DNA of 64,000 nucleotides from Streptococcus ictaluri 707-05 (GTDB lineage Bacteria; Bacillota; Bacilli; Lactobacillales; Streptococcaceae): NCBI RefSeq assembly GCF_000188015.2, contig NZ_AEUX02000006.1, positions 434,001 to 498,000 of the forward strand, read 5' to 3'. Shown piece by piece: positions 49,253 to 60,527 of this stretch (position 1 is its first letter; each line of letters starts with the position of its first letter). The notes under the pieces were generated by a model. It saw only the letters and a program-made list of their open reading frames with translations, ran no database searches and was not told where the DNA came from. The position numbers and the translations under genes were made by a program.

Positions 49253-49919
49253 ACTTATCTCGACTCAAAATACCATCTTCCATTCGGTAAACCTTATCAC
49301 AATAATCTGTCATTCGATTATCGTGGGTTACCATAACAATGGCTTTTTGTTGTTCTTTGCTTTCTTTGGCCAGAAGTTCCACAACTTCATAGGCTCTTTT
49401 TGAATCCAAGCTAGCAGTGGGTTCATCTGCTAAGATAAGAGCTGGATTGTGATAGAGGGCTCGTGCAATAGCTACCCTTTGCCGTTCACCACCTGAAATA
49501 TCTTGTGGCAACTTGTTCGCTAACTTGGTAATGCCAAGTTCCTCGAATAGTTGATCACGCTTTTCTTTTTGCTTTTCCTTGGTCAAATGGTCTACCAATT
49601 GTAACTGTTCCTTAACGGTTAAAAAAGGAATAAAGTTAGAGGCTTGCAAAATAAAACCAATATCTTTAAAACGTAGCGCTGCTCTTTTTTTCTCGGATAG
49701 ATTGGTGTAATCCTTCCCATTGACAAAAATGTGACCGCTGGTTGGTGTTTGTAAGCCTCCTGCAATCGTCAAAAAAGTGGATTTCCCAGATCCCGATGGA
49801 CCAATAAGTGCAACGAATTCCCCAGCCTCAACTGAAAAATCTGTTGATTTTAGGGCTTGAATTGTTTGATCACCATCTTTAAATGATTTTGTAACTTCTT
49901 TAAATGCTAAAATAGACAT
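49251..49919 (-). CDS. ABC transporter ATPase (MacB/HrtA type)
   Basis: 222 residues from ATG 49919, chosen for AAGGAGG 5 bases upstream. Walker A GPSGSGKST, signature ISGGERQRVA, Walker B LILADEPTASLD and switch VTHDN are complete. This class pairs with FtsX-like permeases that expel haem, peptides or lipids. It follows the permease gene, whose frame is broken, so the transporter may not assemble. Substrate unknown. Confidence 0.87.
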   Translation of the reverse strand: MSILAFKEVTKSFKDGDQTIQALKSTDFSVEAGEFVALIGPSGSGKSTFLTIAGGLQTPTSGHIFVNGKDYTNLSEKKRAALRFKDIGFILQASNFIPFLTVKEQLQLVDHLTKEKQKEKRDQLFEELGITKLANKLPQDISGGERQRVAIARALYHNPALILADEPTASLDSKRAYEVVELLAKESKEQQKAIVMVTHDNRMTDYCDKVYRMEDGILSRDK

Positions 49920-49929
49920 CACAACCTCC

Positions 49930-51005
49930 TTAACCAATAGCTTTTAAGGGATCAATTTTAACAATAGCTAAAACTGAAAAGAGTGTTCCTAAAAGAGCAA
50001 AGGTTATCATAGACACTAAAATAATGCTATATAAGTACCAATTACTTTGAAAAGGAACGGCCACTGGTAAAACCAATGAAGTTAACCAAGTTCCAAGAAG
50101 ACCTAAGGCACTACCTACTGTTGTCAAAATAAAGGTTTGCGCTAAGACCGCGTTTGCAATGGTTTTATTAGCAATCCCTTGTGCCTTCATAATACCAAAA
50201 ATAGGTGCTTTCTGAATGGTCAAGACATACATAAAAATCCCAATGATAATAGCAGAAATAAGAACTAAAAAACCAATCATAAAGGCAAAAGTCAAGACTT
50301 GGGCATTATAACCAGGCAATTTAGTGATAAAGCTTTCTATCGACAGTTTTTGCAAACTTTCTTTAGGATAGTCACTGACTTTTCCTTTCACCACAAAAGC
50401 ATTGACCTGATTGTCTTGTTTTTGGGCTGCCTGACCAAACTTGGCTTCTTGAAAAGCTTTTAGACGTAAATAAGCAACTGGAGCCACACTAAAACGGTCT
50501 CCTTCTGTATAACCTACAATCTTAAAGGTTTTATCCGTCGTTGATAAGGACAAGTCATCTCCAATGTTAAAACCGCCTTTAAGGGCTGCACTTTTATCAA
50601 TAATAACTTCATTATCTGAAGATAATTGCTCTCCTTCAATCACTTTTGGCTCAAGAAAAGAATCTTCTTCAATCCCAAAAAGACTCAGTTTTTCTTTATC
50701 TTTTTCTTTGGGGTTAGAAACTGTCCAAGCAACACCATTGAGTTGCCCAAGGGCAGTTACTTGATCTGCTTCAATCTGATCTTTTTGCTTTAACACTAAC
50801 TGTGATAAATTGAGATTGGCATCAGCATCCTTTGTTAAAAACACTGTATCTGCTTGCCACTTATCAATAGCAGAGCGGTTTTCTTGCACTAAACCAAAGG
50901 CTAGTGCCGTTAAAAAAACATTAAATAGGCTATTAAAAAGAGTAAGCCTAAGATTAAGCCATACCTCAGTTTGGCTTGTTTCATTTCTTTGATAGCTAAA
51001 AACAT
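49930..51005 (-). pseudogene. FtsX-like ABC permease, frameshift in a T tract
   Basis: The natural start is ATG 51005 (AAGGAGGG upstream), giving MFLAIKEMKQAKLRYGLILG and the first membrane helix LLFLIAYLMFF, then a stop. The protein goes on in the next frame from LTALAFGLVQENRSAIDKWQ to the end (about 358 residues in all), with an extracellular domain and three C-terminal helices. The break is a run of seven T on the coding strand (50918-50912); eight would restore the frame. It could be a null, a phase-variable tract or a sequencing error. The longest open frame starts upstream at 51033, but its first 38 residues are out-of-frame noise. Confidence 0.85.
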
Positions 51006-51072
51006 ATTTTCCCTCCTTAGTCTCTCTAAGCATAGCATAGAATAGGATTAAAAAAATGTTTTATCTGAAAAA

Positions 51073-51459
51073 TTAAAGACCCTTGGTCATTAGACGACAA
51101 TTTAATAAATAAGGAGGTTGATAACAACTTGTCATTTCTTGCAAAAAGTAAAGCATGTCATCTTGACGAGAAACTAAGGCCTCATCCAGCTCTTTAAAAT
51201 AAGCTTTTTCTTCTGAACTTGCTATTTTTTTAAAGTAGCCCCAAACATGCTGATATGCCACACGAAGTGTCTTTAGATTTGGCTCTAAGCTTTCTGCTTC
51301 TTGAATCAAGACATTAAACTGATCAGCCTTTTCAGAGCTCCAATCATTATACCTAAATAACAGCCTTAATTGCTGATAAATCTGTTGAGAATGCGCCATA
51401 ACCCAATACTTTTGATAGGCCCACTCTTGTTGATAACGAACTAGTGACTGATCACTCAT
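51073..51459 (-). CDS. YbgA-like protein (DUF1722)
   Basis: 128 residues, mostly helical. The opening RYQQEWAYQKYWVMAHSQQIYQQL resembles DUF1722, a domain linked to E. coli YbgA; its function is unknown. The ATG overlaps the end of the broken osmC gene by 8 bases, so its translation may have depended on that gene. 39 bases after it the permease gene begins. Confidence 0.65.
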   Translation of the reverse strand: MSDQSLVRYQQEWAYQKYWVMAHSQQIYQQLRLLFRYNDWSSEKADQFNVLIQEAESLEPNLKTLRVAYQHVWGYFKKIASSEEKAYFKELDEALVSRQDDMLYFLQEMTSCYQPPYLLNCRLMTKGL

Positions 51460-51829
51460 CTTTCGCCCCTTCTATTGTTATCGTAACAACAATATCTTTT
51501 CGCAATAACTTTTTGACCCGACAATTGGCATCAATATAAGCCAAGAGAGCCTCTTTTTTATCACTGACCTGATTATCTAAAATAGTGAGATGAATCTGAA
51601 AACCTTCCTCATGATAGCTAGCTTTAAGCTCAACCGCAATGTCTTTTTGCTTAAAATGACGCCAATAATACCCCTATACACACATGGTTATACAAGAAGA
51701 CAAAGCAATAAGCATTAAGCTCATTGGGGTTTCGCCCCTATCAGTCGTTCCAAATAAATCAATGGCTTCGCCATAACCTTCGGTTCTTGTCTGGTAGAGT
51801 CCTTGACCTTTGATGGTGCTTTTATACAT
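51452..51829 (-). pseudogene. osmC: OsmC family protein, nonsense mutation
   Basis: A 125-codon gene that short-ORF tracks miss because it is cut in two. ATG 51829 opens MYKSTIKGQGLYQTRTEGYG; the segment ETPMSLMLIALSSCITMC holds the first peroxidatic-type cysteine region. TAG at 51676-51674 (codon 52) follows; the frame then continues GYYWRHFKQKDIAVELKASY to AYIDANCRVKKLL, with the second conserved Cys, and ends at TGA 51454-51452. A CAG to TAG change is the simplest cause. OsmC/Ohr proteins reduce organic peroxides. The upstream -10 overlaps the tail of the pheT terminator. Confidence 0.85.
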
Positions 51830-51867
51830 ATTCGTCTCTTTTCTATCTCATTTTCTTTCATTATAAC

Positions 51868-51893
51868 AAAAAAACCATCACTAAGGATGGTTT
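51868..51893 (-). terminator. Terminator of pheST
   Basis: AAACCATC, a six-base loop and GATGGTTT, then a run of T on the minus strand, 14 bases after the pheT stop. Confidence 0.88.
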
Positions 51894-51906
51894 CAAAATC
51901 GGTAAC

Positions 51907-54312
51907 TTATCGCACTTCTACTGACAAGGTATCCATCAAGGATTTGGTAATTTTTTCCATATAGGTTGTCACTTCCTCATCTCTCAAGTTGTCACTTGGA
52001 TTTTGGAAAGTGAGGCTATAAGCCATTGATTTTTTACCTTCTTGGATATTAGATCCTGTGTAAATATCAAACAGTTTCACTTTGGTTAAGCGTTTGACCT
52101 TAGCAGCGTCAATGGCAGAAAGAATGGCTTGATGACTGATCTCACTATCTACTAAAAGAGCAATATCACGTGTCATAGCAGGGAATTTAGTCACTTCTTG
52201 GAAGTGAAGTTTATCTGTCATGGCAAGCTCAAGGGCGCTTAAATCAACTTCTGCAACATAAGTCTCTGGAATATCATAGTTGTTAGCAGTTTGTGGATGA
52301 ACTTGTCCTACAAATCCAATGGTTTGACCTTCGAGACGAATCAAAGCAGTTCGGCCAGGATGCATACTTGCCATTTCTCTAGTTGGTAAGTATTCAACAC
52401 TTAAACCTAACTTATCAAAGATAACTTCTAAAATACCTTTTACGTAATAAAAGTCCACAGCTTGAGCAGTCGTTTGAAAATCTTTTTCAGCAACTAAGCC
52501 AGTTAAAGCAAAGGCAAAGTGATTTAGCTCTTTTGGTAAATCAACCTTTGGATCATATTCTTGCTCAAAGATTTTTCCAATTTCGTAAAGGGCTAAATGG
52601 CTTTGTTTTCGAGCTACGTTGTAAGCAATCGTATCAAGCATACCAGAAACCATATTCTGACGAAGTGCTGATCGCTCAATAGACATTGGCCACATTAGCT
52701 CTGTTAAATGACTTGGGGTTACAGTAAATTCTCTAGCTTTTTCAGGTGTTGTTAAGGCATAAGAAATTATTTCAGTTAAACCAAGACCTTCTGCTAGACT
52801 CCTCACCTTGCGACGTAAGACCTGTGTTGCAGTTAATTCTGCAGCCGTTCCCCCTGCTTCTGGTAGTGTCGTTGGTAAGCGACCATAACCATAGATACGA
52901 GCAATCTCTTCAACAAGATCTGCTTGAATACTGATATCCCAACGACGAGGAGGAACAAAAACAGTAAATGAGGTCGCATCCCCACTAATGTCAAATCCTA
53001 GTTTAGCAAAAATGGCTTGAATATCTTCATAGCTTAAGTCGGTTCCCAAACGCACATTGACATAATCTAAACTGCTTGACACTGCAACTGGTTCCGTTGG
53101 TAGACTTCCAGCTTGTAGGTAACCTTTTAAGACCTTTCCTTCTGCTAAGTATTGCAACATAGCAGCTGCAAAATCAAGGGCTTCAATAACAGTATCGTAA
53201 TTAACACCCTTTTCAAAACGTGAAGAACTTTCAGAACGTAGATTTAAGCGACCGCTGGTTTTACGAATACTTTTACCATCAAAAACAGCTGCTTCAAGAA
53301 CAACACGACTTGAGTTGGCATCAATCTCAGTTTCTTTACCACCCATAACTCCTGCTAAAGCAACAGCCTTGTCATTCACCGAAATCACTAAATCATCTAC
53401 TATGAGTTCTCTTTCTTCACCATCTAAAGTCACTAAACGCTCACCCTCACGAGCCTGACGAGCTACTATTTTATGACCATCAAATTTATCAAGGTCAAAA
53501 GCATGCATGGGTTGACCGAAGTAAAGAAGAACATAATTCGTCACATCAACAACATTATTAATCGGACGAATACCAGCATTCATAAGTAGATTTTGTAACC
53601 ATTGTGGACTTGGTGCTACTTTGACCCCTTCAACAACACGACTAGCATAGGTCAAGACCTTATCCGTTTCAATTGAAACTTCTAGTAAATCACTCATTTC
53701 AGTGGTTTCTTCAACTAGATGTCTTTCTGGGAAGTGTGTTGATTTGCCATAGATTGCTGCTACTTCATGAGCTACGCCACGCATGGAAAGCGCATCTGCA
53801 CGATTAGGCATGATAGACAGTTCGATAATCTCATCATCAAGTCCCAAGTAAGGGAAGATACTATCACCTGGAATGGCATCAGCTGGCAAGATTTGAATTC
53901 CTTCTGAAAATTCTTTTGGAATAATGCTATCTGATAAACCAAGTTCTTGAAGGGAACAAATCATCCCAAGAGACTCAATACCACGGATTTTACCTTTTTT
54001 GATTTTGTAGTTGTCTGCAATACGTGCACCTGGAACGGCTACAATGACCTTGATTCCAGCCTTCACATTTGGTGCTCCACAAACAATCTGACGAAGCTCC
54101 TCATCACCTGTATCAACTTGACATAGATGAAGGTGTGTCTCTGGAATAGCTTCACAGGACTCAATATGACCTACAAGTAATTTAGATAAGCCTTCTGAAG
54201 GCATGCTAACACCTTCTACTTCAATTCCTGTGGTCGACATTTTTTCGGCTAGTTGAGCAGGTGAGACCTCAAGATCAACTAGTTCTTTTAACCATTTGTA
54301 TGATACTAACAT
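51907..54312 (-). CDS. pheT: Phenylalanyl-tRNA synthetase beta subunit
   Basis: 801 residues with the standard layout: tRNA-binding OB domain ([20 protein letters not shown]), B3/B4 editing domains, B5, the catalytic-like domain ([15 protein letters not shown]) and the C-terminal anticodon-binding domain ([14 protein letters not shown]). It forms the alpha2-beta2 enzyme with PheS, 77 bases upstream. Intact. Confidence 0.96.
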   Translation of the reverse strand: MLVSYKWLKELVDLEVSPAQLAEKMSTTGIEVEGVSMPSEGLSKLLVGHIESCEAIPETHLHLCQVDTGDEELRQIVCGAPNVKAGIKVIVAVPGARIADNYKIKKGKIRGIESLGMICSLQELGLSDSIIPKEFSEGIQILPADAIPGDSIFPYLGLDDEIIELSIMPNRADALSMRGVAHEVAAIYGKSTHFPERHLVEETTEMSDLLEVSIETDKVLTYASRVVEGVKVAPSPQWLQNLLMNAGIRPINNVVDVTNYVLLYFGQPMHAFDLDKFDGHKIVARQAREGERLVTLDGEERELIVDDLVISVNDKAVALAGVMGGKETEIDANSSRVVLEAAVFDGKSIRKTSGRLNLRSESSSRFEKGVNYDTVIEALDFAAAMLQYLAEGKVLKGYLQAGSLPTEPVAVSSSLDYVNVRLGTDLSYEDIQAIFAKLGFDISGDATSFTVFVPPRRWDISIQADLVEEIARIYGYGRLPTTLPEAGGTAAELTATQVLRRKVRSLAEGLGLTEIISYALTTPEKAREFTVTPSHLTELMWPMSIERSALRQNMVSGMLDTIAYNVARKQSHLALYEIGKIFEQEYDPKVDLPKELNHFAFALTGLVAEKDFQTTAQAVDFYYVKGILEVIFDKLGLSVEYLPTREMASMHPGRTALIRLEGQTIGFVGQVHPQTANNYDIPETYVAEVDLSALELAMTDKLHFQEVTKFPAMTRDIALLVDSEISHQAILSAIDAAKVKRLTKVKLFDIYTGSNIQEGKKSMAYSLTFQNPSDNLRDEEVTTYMEKITKSLMDTLSVEVR

Positions 54313-54389
54313 ATTTCTATCGCATTCTTTCTATATTTCTAACTAATTCGACTTTTCATGACTCTTTTGTTGATAAGAGATTTTTGAGC

Positions 54390-55433
54390 TTATTTAAACT
54401 GCTCTGAAAAACGCAAGTCCCCTTGATAAAAGCCTCGAATATCATTAATACCGTAACGTAACATAGCAATACGTTCTTGACCTAATCCAAAGGCAAATCC
54501 AGAATAGACTTCTGGGTCAACGCCAGACATTTCTAAAACGCGTGGGTGGACCATTCCAGCTCCCAAAATCTCAATCCAACCTGTTTTCTTACAAACGTTA
54601 CAGCCCTTACCACCACATTTGAAGCAAGAAACATCCACTTCTACAGATGGCTCTGTAAATGGAAAATAGGATGGACGTAGACGAATACGGCGCTCTTCAC
54701 CAAACATTTTTTTGATAATCATCTCTAAGGTTCCTTTTAGGTCACCCATAGAGATATGTTTACCAACGACCAACCCTTCAATTTGATGGAATTGGTGTGA
54801 ATGGGTTGCATCATCGGTATCACGACGGAAAACACGCCCTGGTGAGACCATTTTTAGCGGTCCCTTTGAAAAATCATGCTCATCTAGCGTACGAGCTTGC
54901 ACAGGGCTAGTATGAGTTCTTAACAAAATTTCTTCTGTAATATAAAAAGTATCTTGCATATCACGCGCTGGGTGATCTTTAGGAAGATTCATACGCTCAA
55001 AATTGTAGTAATCTTTTTCCACTTCAAATCCATCCACAATTTGAAAGCCCATCCCTAAAAAGATATCTTCGATTTCTTCACTGGTTTGTGTCAAAATATG
55101 ACGATGACCAACTGGCATCTGACGACCTGGTAGCGTCACATCAATACTTTCAGCCTCAAGCTTTGCTTGAATTTGAGCAGCTTCAACGACTTTTGCTTGC
55201 TCTTCAAAGGCACTTGTCAAAACATCACGTACTTGGTTGACTTGTTTTCCAACCTGTGCACGCATGTCATTTGACAAATCTTTAAGACCCTTCAAAAGCT
55301 CCGTTAAAGAACCTTTTTTTCCAAGTACAGCTACTCGTAATTCTTGTAATGCTTTGCCATCATTGCCTGTCATTCCTTGAAGTGTTTCAAGGGTTTCACT
55401 TTTTAAAGTTTCAAGTTGTGTTTGTAAATCCAT
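54390..55433 (-). CDS. pheS: Phenylalanyl-tRNA synthetase alpha subunit
   Basis: 347 residues from ATG 55433 (AGAAGGGA upstream; the frame is open to 55508 inside the T-box leader, which is not coding). N-terminal coiled coil, then class II motifs: [44 protein letters not shown] and [13 protein letters not shown]. It charges tRNA-Phe with PheT. Expression is under the T-box leader. Confidence 0.96.
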   Translation of the reverse strand: MDLQTQLETLKSETLETLQGMTGNDGKALQELRVAVLGKKGSLTELLKGLKDLSNDMRAQVGKQVNQVRDVLTSAFEEQAKVVEAAQIQAKLEAESIDVTLPGRQMPVGHRHILTQTSEEIEDIFLGMGFQIVDGFEVEKDYYNFERMNLPKDHPARDMQDTFYITEEILLRTHTSPVQARTLDEHDFSKGPLKMVSPGRVFRRDTDDATHSHQFHQIEGLVVGKHISMGDLKGTLEMIIKKMFGEERRIRLRPSYFPFTEPSVEVDVSCFKCGGKGCNVCKKTGWIEILGAGMVHPRVLEMSGVDPEVYSGFAFGLGQERIAMLRYGINDIRGFYQGDLRFSEQFK

Positions 55434-55661
55434 GTTATTCCCTTCTTTTTGGCCCATAAAAAAAGTGCCAATCTCCTGCTGTAGCGGAGCGTTGACACGC
55501 GGTACCATCCGTTTTCATCTGAATGTATCAGACCTTAATTATAGTCATTTCTTGAGTGAATTCCTGATAGTTCCCTTAAGAAGGCTTCCAGTCCACGGCC
55601 CTCACTCCCTATTAATTTCCCTATTAGTACTAGTCTCTTAGACTGCTATTCAATTAGTTCT
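55434..55661 (-). promoter_or_regulatory. T-box riboswitch (tRNA-Phe) upstream of pheS
   Basis: The leader has the T-box core, reading ATGGTACCGCGTGTCAACGC on the minus strand. The terminator follows: GTGTCAA...CTCC pairs with GGAG...TTGGCAC, then seven T. A candidate specifier UUC (Phe) lies at 55560-55558, in GAATTCAC. Uncharged tRNA-Phe binding would favour read-through into pheS-pheT. Confidence 0.92.
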
Positions 55662-55690
55662 ATTCTATCAAAAAATAATAAAGTTGACAA
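55662..55690 (-). promoter_or_regulatory. Promoter of the pheST T-box transcript
   Basis: TTGTCA (55690-55685), a 17-base spacer and TAGAAT (55667-55662), directly upstream of the leader. Confidence 0.8.
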
Positions 55691-55693
55691 TCC

Positions 55694-56575
55694 TTATTCT
55701 GCTGGTTGAGGCTCTCCAAGTCTGATTTTACCGCTATAATAATCCACAACTAATCCTTTTTGGACATTTGGAATAAAGACATTAAATTCCAAACTACCAT
55801 CTGCTGATTTCGCTTCTAAATGACTTCCACTTGCCACAAGGTTTTTTCCCTCATAAATAAGCGTCACACTATACCTGACCCGCTTATGAGCATCTAAAGC
55901 ACGACGGATTTGTCCTTCATAATAATTTTGGCCAGTTGAATCTACCTCATCTGCCTGATTAGCCCAAGCTAATTGGGTAGCAATATTAGCTGAATTAGTC
56001 ATTGATGCATCAAAGCTCTTTAGGCCTCCCACAATTGCATATCCTAAAAGATGACCTCTATCAACAGCATGATCATATTCCCCTTTTAAGCCATGCAGTT
56101 GATGCCAACCAGCTGGCTTAAAATAGCGATAAGGAGTTGAGTCTTGATGACGTTTTTGATATTGGCGAGTCTCTTTACTTAACAGGGCGTTGGCACGCCA
56201 TGCTACCTCTTGACCTTGAACCACTTTAGTTTCATTTTGAGCATAGGGAAGACTACTAACTTTAGCATTTAAAGTCGTCTTGTTTTGATTAATAACAAAT
56301 GCTCCTGCTCCATTCCATTCAATAGAAGACCCTAGCTGATCTTTAACCTGATTTGTTAATACCGAACTAGCCAGAGCCTCTGATGGCCTTGATGGATGAG
56401 ATGATGTTATCCTTCTTTGAGAAGAATCTGAGTCGCCTACAAGATGATGATAAAGTTCTTTTAAAGGATGATTATCTGCTAAAAAATTACTGCTGGCTAA
56501 ATAGCTGCTACCTAGGATTAAGAGTATCAATAACAAGGAATTGATAACTTGTGTTTGTTTCTTTCTTTTTGACAT
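55694..56575 (-). CDS. endA: Membrane-anchored DNA/RNA non-specific endonuclease (EndA-like)
   Basis: 293 residues from ATG 56575 (AGAGGAAAC upstream). One N-terminal membrane helix (about 10-28), then a beta-beta-alpha metal nuclease with the catalytic DRGH motif (DRGHLLGYA) and the Asn-bearing NYYEGQIRRAL helix. In S. pneumoniae EndA degrades the non-entering strand in transformation and frees bacteria from neutrophil traps. The order murA-epuA-endA is the same. No signs of decay. Confidence 0.9.
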   Translation of the reverse strand: MSKRKKQTQVINSLLLILLILGSSYLASSNFLADNHPLKELYHHLVGDSDSSQRRITSSHPSRPSEALASSVLTNQVKDQLGSSIEWNGAGAFVINQNKTTLNAKVSSLPYAQNETKVVQGQEVAWRANALLSKETRQYQKRHQDSTPYRYFKPAGWHQLHGLKGEYDHAVDRGHLLGYAIVGGLKSFDASMTNSANIATQLAWANQADEVDSTGQNYYEGQIRRALDAHKRVRYSVTLIYEGKNLVASGSHLEAKSADGSLEFNVFIPNVQKGLVVDYYSGKIRLGEPQPAE

Positions 56576-56605
56576 GTTTCCTCTCAAAGAAAAAGTAGGC
56601 TTAGC

Positions 56606-56794
56606 CTACTTCCCCATAAACTTATTAAACATTTCAGTCCATTTGTCGGGAGATAAAATAGACAAGGGATTTTGTCCATCACCCATGAAACTGTACCCGA
56701 TCATTAGCCCAATAGCCAAAAACAAACAGGCTAAAAGAGCAACAAGAATAATTAAAGCTAATTGCTTTAAAACATATTTCCAGCCACTTGTCAT
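56606..56794 (-). CDS. epuA: EpuA-like small membrane protein
   Basis: 62 residues with one membrane helix (about 12-36, ALIILVALLACLFLAIGLMI) and a short outer tail. The middle gene of the murA-epuA-endA cassette of streptococci, with three bases to murA and 30 to endA. Often annotated as an RNA polymerase beta-like subunit because of a weak family match; the role is unknown. Confidence 0.82.
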   Translation of the reverse strand: MTSGWKYVLKQLALIILVALLACLFLAIGLMIGYSFMGDGQNPLSILSPDKWTEMFNKFMGK

Positions 56795-56797
56795 AGA

Positions 56798-58069
56798 CTA
56801 TTCCTCACTAACACGTTTAATATTAGCGCCCAATCGCGCTAATTTCTCATGAAATTGATAATAGCCACGATCCAAATGACTTAATTTATTAACCGTTGTT
56901 TTGCCTTGCGCTACCATCCCTGTCAAAATCAGTGCTGCACTTGCGCGCAAATCTGTTGACATAACAGGTGCTCCTTGAAGTTCCTGGCCTCCATGAATCA
57001 AAGCTGTGTCTCTTAAAATCTCTGATTGTAAGCCCATGCGACGCATTTCCTCTAAATGTTGGAAACGGTTCTCAAAAACAGTCTCAACCATAGTGGATTC
57101 CCCTTTGACAGTTGCCATCAAAGCCGTAAATTGGGCTTGCATATCTGTTGGAAAACCTGGATGAGGTAAGGTTTTGACAGTAACAGGTTTTAATTGTGTC
57201 ACATCAGATTGAACACGAATACCCTTAGCTTCTTCTGTCACTGAGACACCCATTTCGATAAGTTTTGAAATCAAAGGACGGTTATGTTCCCAAACAGCAT
57301 CTTTAATCAAAACATCTCCAGATGTCATGGCTGCAGCTACCATAAAAGTTCCCGCTTCAATACGATCCTGAACCACATCGTGTTCGACACCTGTCAGTTG
57401 GTCTACACCAGTAATTGTCAAGGTTTCAGTACCAGCACCACGAACCTTAGCACCCATTTTGTTTAACAATTGTGCAAGGTCAACAATTTCAGGTTCACGC
57501 GCAGCATTTTCAATAACTGTAACCCCTTGTGCCAAAGTAGCAGCCATCATAAGGTTTTGAGTAGCTCCAACAGAGGGAAAGTCCATATAAATAGTTGCTC
57601 CATGAAGACGTTCTGCCTTTGCATTAATATCCCCTCCACTTTGTGTGATGTGAGCTCCCATAGCTTCCAAGCCTTTCAAATGTAAATCAATTGGCCTACT
57701 GCCAATCGTACAGCCACCTGGCATGGAAACCTTAGCATGTCCATTTCGAGCCAAAATGGGACCTAAAACCACAATTGAAGCTCTCATCTGACTGACATAT
57801 TCATAAGGGGCCTCATCTAAGATATCTCCTGAAGCATCCACAACGATTTCGTTTTGCTCTTGGTGGAAGTCAACAGAAATATCCAGGCCTCTAACCACAT
57901 TATTCATGGTAAAGACATCCGAAAGAATCGGAACATTACGTAAAATTGTTTTTCCTTGTGAAGGTAGGATAGTTGCCGCCAAAAGTGGTAAAACCGCATT
58001 TTTAGCCCCTTCAATAACAACCTCTCCTCTTAGGTGAGTCTTACCACCTTCAATAATGATTTTATCCAC
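56798..58069 (-). CDS. murA: UDP-N-acetylglucosamine 1-carboxyvinyltransferase
   Basis: The first committed step of peptidoglycan synthesis, target of fosfomycin. The start is set at GTG 58069, 5 bases after TGGAGA, giving MDKIIIEGG as in relatives; ATG 58081 overlaps that site. 423 residues, with KNAVLPLLAATILPS, the PEP-binding cysteine Cys120 (GGCTIGSRPI) and the closing DRGYYQFHEKLARLG. Streptococci carry two MurA paralogues; this is the one linked to epuA-endA. Intact. Confidence 0.94.
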   Translation of the reverse strand: MDKIIIEGGKTHLRGEVVIEGAKNAVLPLLAATILPSQGKTILRNVPILSDVFTMNNVVRGLDISVDFHQEQNEIVVDASGDILDEAPYEYVSQMRASIVVLGPILARNGHAKVSMPGGCTIGSRPIDLHLKGLEAMGAHITQSGGDINAKAERLHGATIYMDFPSVGATQNLMMAATLAQGVTVIENAAREPEIVDLAQLLNKMGAKVRGAGTETLTITGVDQLTGVEHDVVQDRIEAGTFMVAAAMTSGDVLIKDAVWEHNRPLISKLIEMGVSVTEEAKGIRVQSDVTQLKPVTVKTLPHPGFPTDMQAQFTALMATVKGESTMVETVFENRFQHLEEMRRMGLQSEILRDTALIHGGQELQGAPVMSTDLRASAALILTGMVAQGKTTVNKLSHLDRGYYQFHEKLARLGANIKRVSEE

Positions 58070-58134
58070 AACAGTCTCCATTTTCTATCTCTTAATCCTA
58101 GTTAAAATTATAACATACTTCCTCATTTGAAGCC

Positions 58135-58371
58135 TTAACGGAGCATGAAAAAGAGAGACTGACTCATTTGGATTAACTCTAACATAAAATTACTCACCAC
58201 ATAGCCGATGACAATAGCTATAAAAAATAAAAAAAGTTTTAGTTTACCACTATTTTCTGGACGTTGATGAATGACTTTATGCCAATCAAAGAGAGTCATT
58301 AATAATTGGTAGCTAATACCAATAAAGAGCAGGTAAGAAGTCAATTTTAAAATATAAGTTATTAATTCCAT
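58135..58371 (-). CDS. DUF1146 family membrane protein (YwzB-like)
   Basis: 78 residues with two membrane helices (about 10-30 and 44-66) and a short positive loop. A conserved neighbour located between the atp operon and murA in many Firmicutes. Function unknown. Confidence 0.8.
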   Translation of the reverse strand: MELITYILKLTSYLLFIGISYQLLMTLFDWHKVIHQRPENSGKLKLFLFFIAIVIGYVVSNFMLELIQMSQSLFFMLR

Positions 58372-58456
58372 AAGTTTATTATACCAAAAATGGTAAAAAT
58401 AAGCCCTATTAGTAATAGATCTCTACAAAAAGAATCTTATCCTTAATCACTTCATT

Positions 58457-58503
58457 AAAAAAGAGCCACATTACCAGTCAATCCAAATGCTAAAGGTGGC
58501 ACT
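58457..58503 (-). terminator. Terminator of the atp operon
   Basis: AGTGCCAC pairs with GTGGCTCT (one mismatch) around a 26-base loop, then a run of six T on the minus strand, about 30 bases after atpC. Confidence 0.7.
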
Positions 58504-58532
58504 TGGATAAACAAGTAAATAAGACTCAATTT

Positions 58533-58949
58533 TTATTTCTGACTAACACTGATACGGTTCAAGGCACGTCTTAGTGCTACTTTGGCGCGACGTACTTGGT
58601 CAATGTTTTTAGTGGTTTCAGCCTGTGCAATGTCACGTTCTGCTCTTTGTTTAGCGCGCTCTGCTCGACTGACATCAATATCACGGTCACGTTCAGCAGA
58701 ATCAGCGACAACAGTAACCACATTATCTTTAATTTCAATAATCCCACCATTAACAGCAATCCAATCCACGCGATCATCTTCACCTGCTCGGCGAATTTTC
58801 ATCTCATGAACTTGTAAAGGTGCAATGATGTTGATGTGATTAGGTAGAATACCCATCTCACCATCAGCGGTAGTTACTGAAATAAATTTAGCATGGTGAT
58901 CATATTTGATTCCATCTGGCGTTACCACTTGAACAGTCATTTGTGTCAT
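58533..58949 (-). CDS. atpC: ATP synthase epsilon subunit
   Basis: 138 residues. N-terminal beta barrel ([36 protein letters not shown]), then a C-terminal two-helix part that acts as a brake on hydrolysis. Last gene of the operon, 12 bases after atpD. In streptococci the enzyme mainly pumps protons out at ATP cost to hold cytoplasmic pH. Confidence 0.95.
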   Translation of the reverse strand: MTQMTVQVVTPDGIKYDHHAKFISVTTADGEMGILPNHINIIAPLQVHEMKIRRAGEDDRVDWIAVNGGIIEIKDNVVTVVADSAERDRDIDVSRAERAKQRAERDIAQAETTKNIDQVRRAKVALRRALNRISVSQK

Positions 58950-58961
58950 GGTATCACCTCA

Positions 58962-60368
<1,407 letters not shown>

Positions 60369-60527
60369 TTATTTCTCCTTATTTGTGATTGTCTGAGCTA
60401 AGCTTTTTTGACTCCGTTAAATTCTAAAGTATTAACGAATCAATAGCTAACTCAATTGTTACTTTATCTCTTTGAGATAAAACGGATAAGTCTCGTTCTA
60501 TTGGAAACAGAACAAGATTGTAAAATC
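60369..60527 (-). other. Structured spacer between atpG and atpD
   Basis: On the minus strand TTTATCTC, AAA and GAGATAAA (60481-60463) form a hairpin, and upstream CTTGTTCT and AGAACGAG (within about 60515-60490) form another with a 9-base loop. No T runs follow. They could mark RNA processing or stability differences between the distal and proximal parts of the operon. Confidence 0.5.

Noticed and set aside
51006-51033. Longer N-terminus of the ABC permease (MLRETKEGKYVF...)
   Set aside because: It is the wrong reading frame before the T-tract frameshift. The start with AAGGAGGG is ATG 51005, which encodes a normal first membrane helix.
55434-55508. N-terminal extension of pheS ([14 protein letters not shown]...)
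   Set aside because: These codons are the T-box terminator and core; the ribosome site is before ATG 55433.
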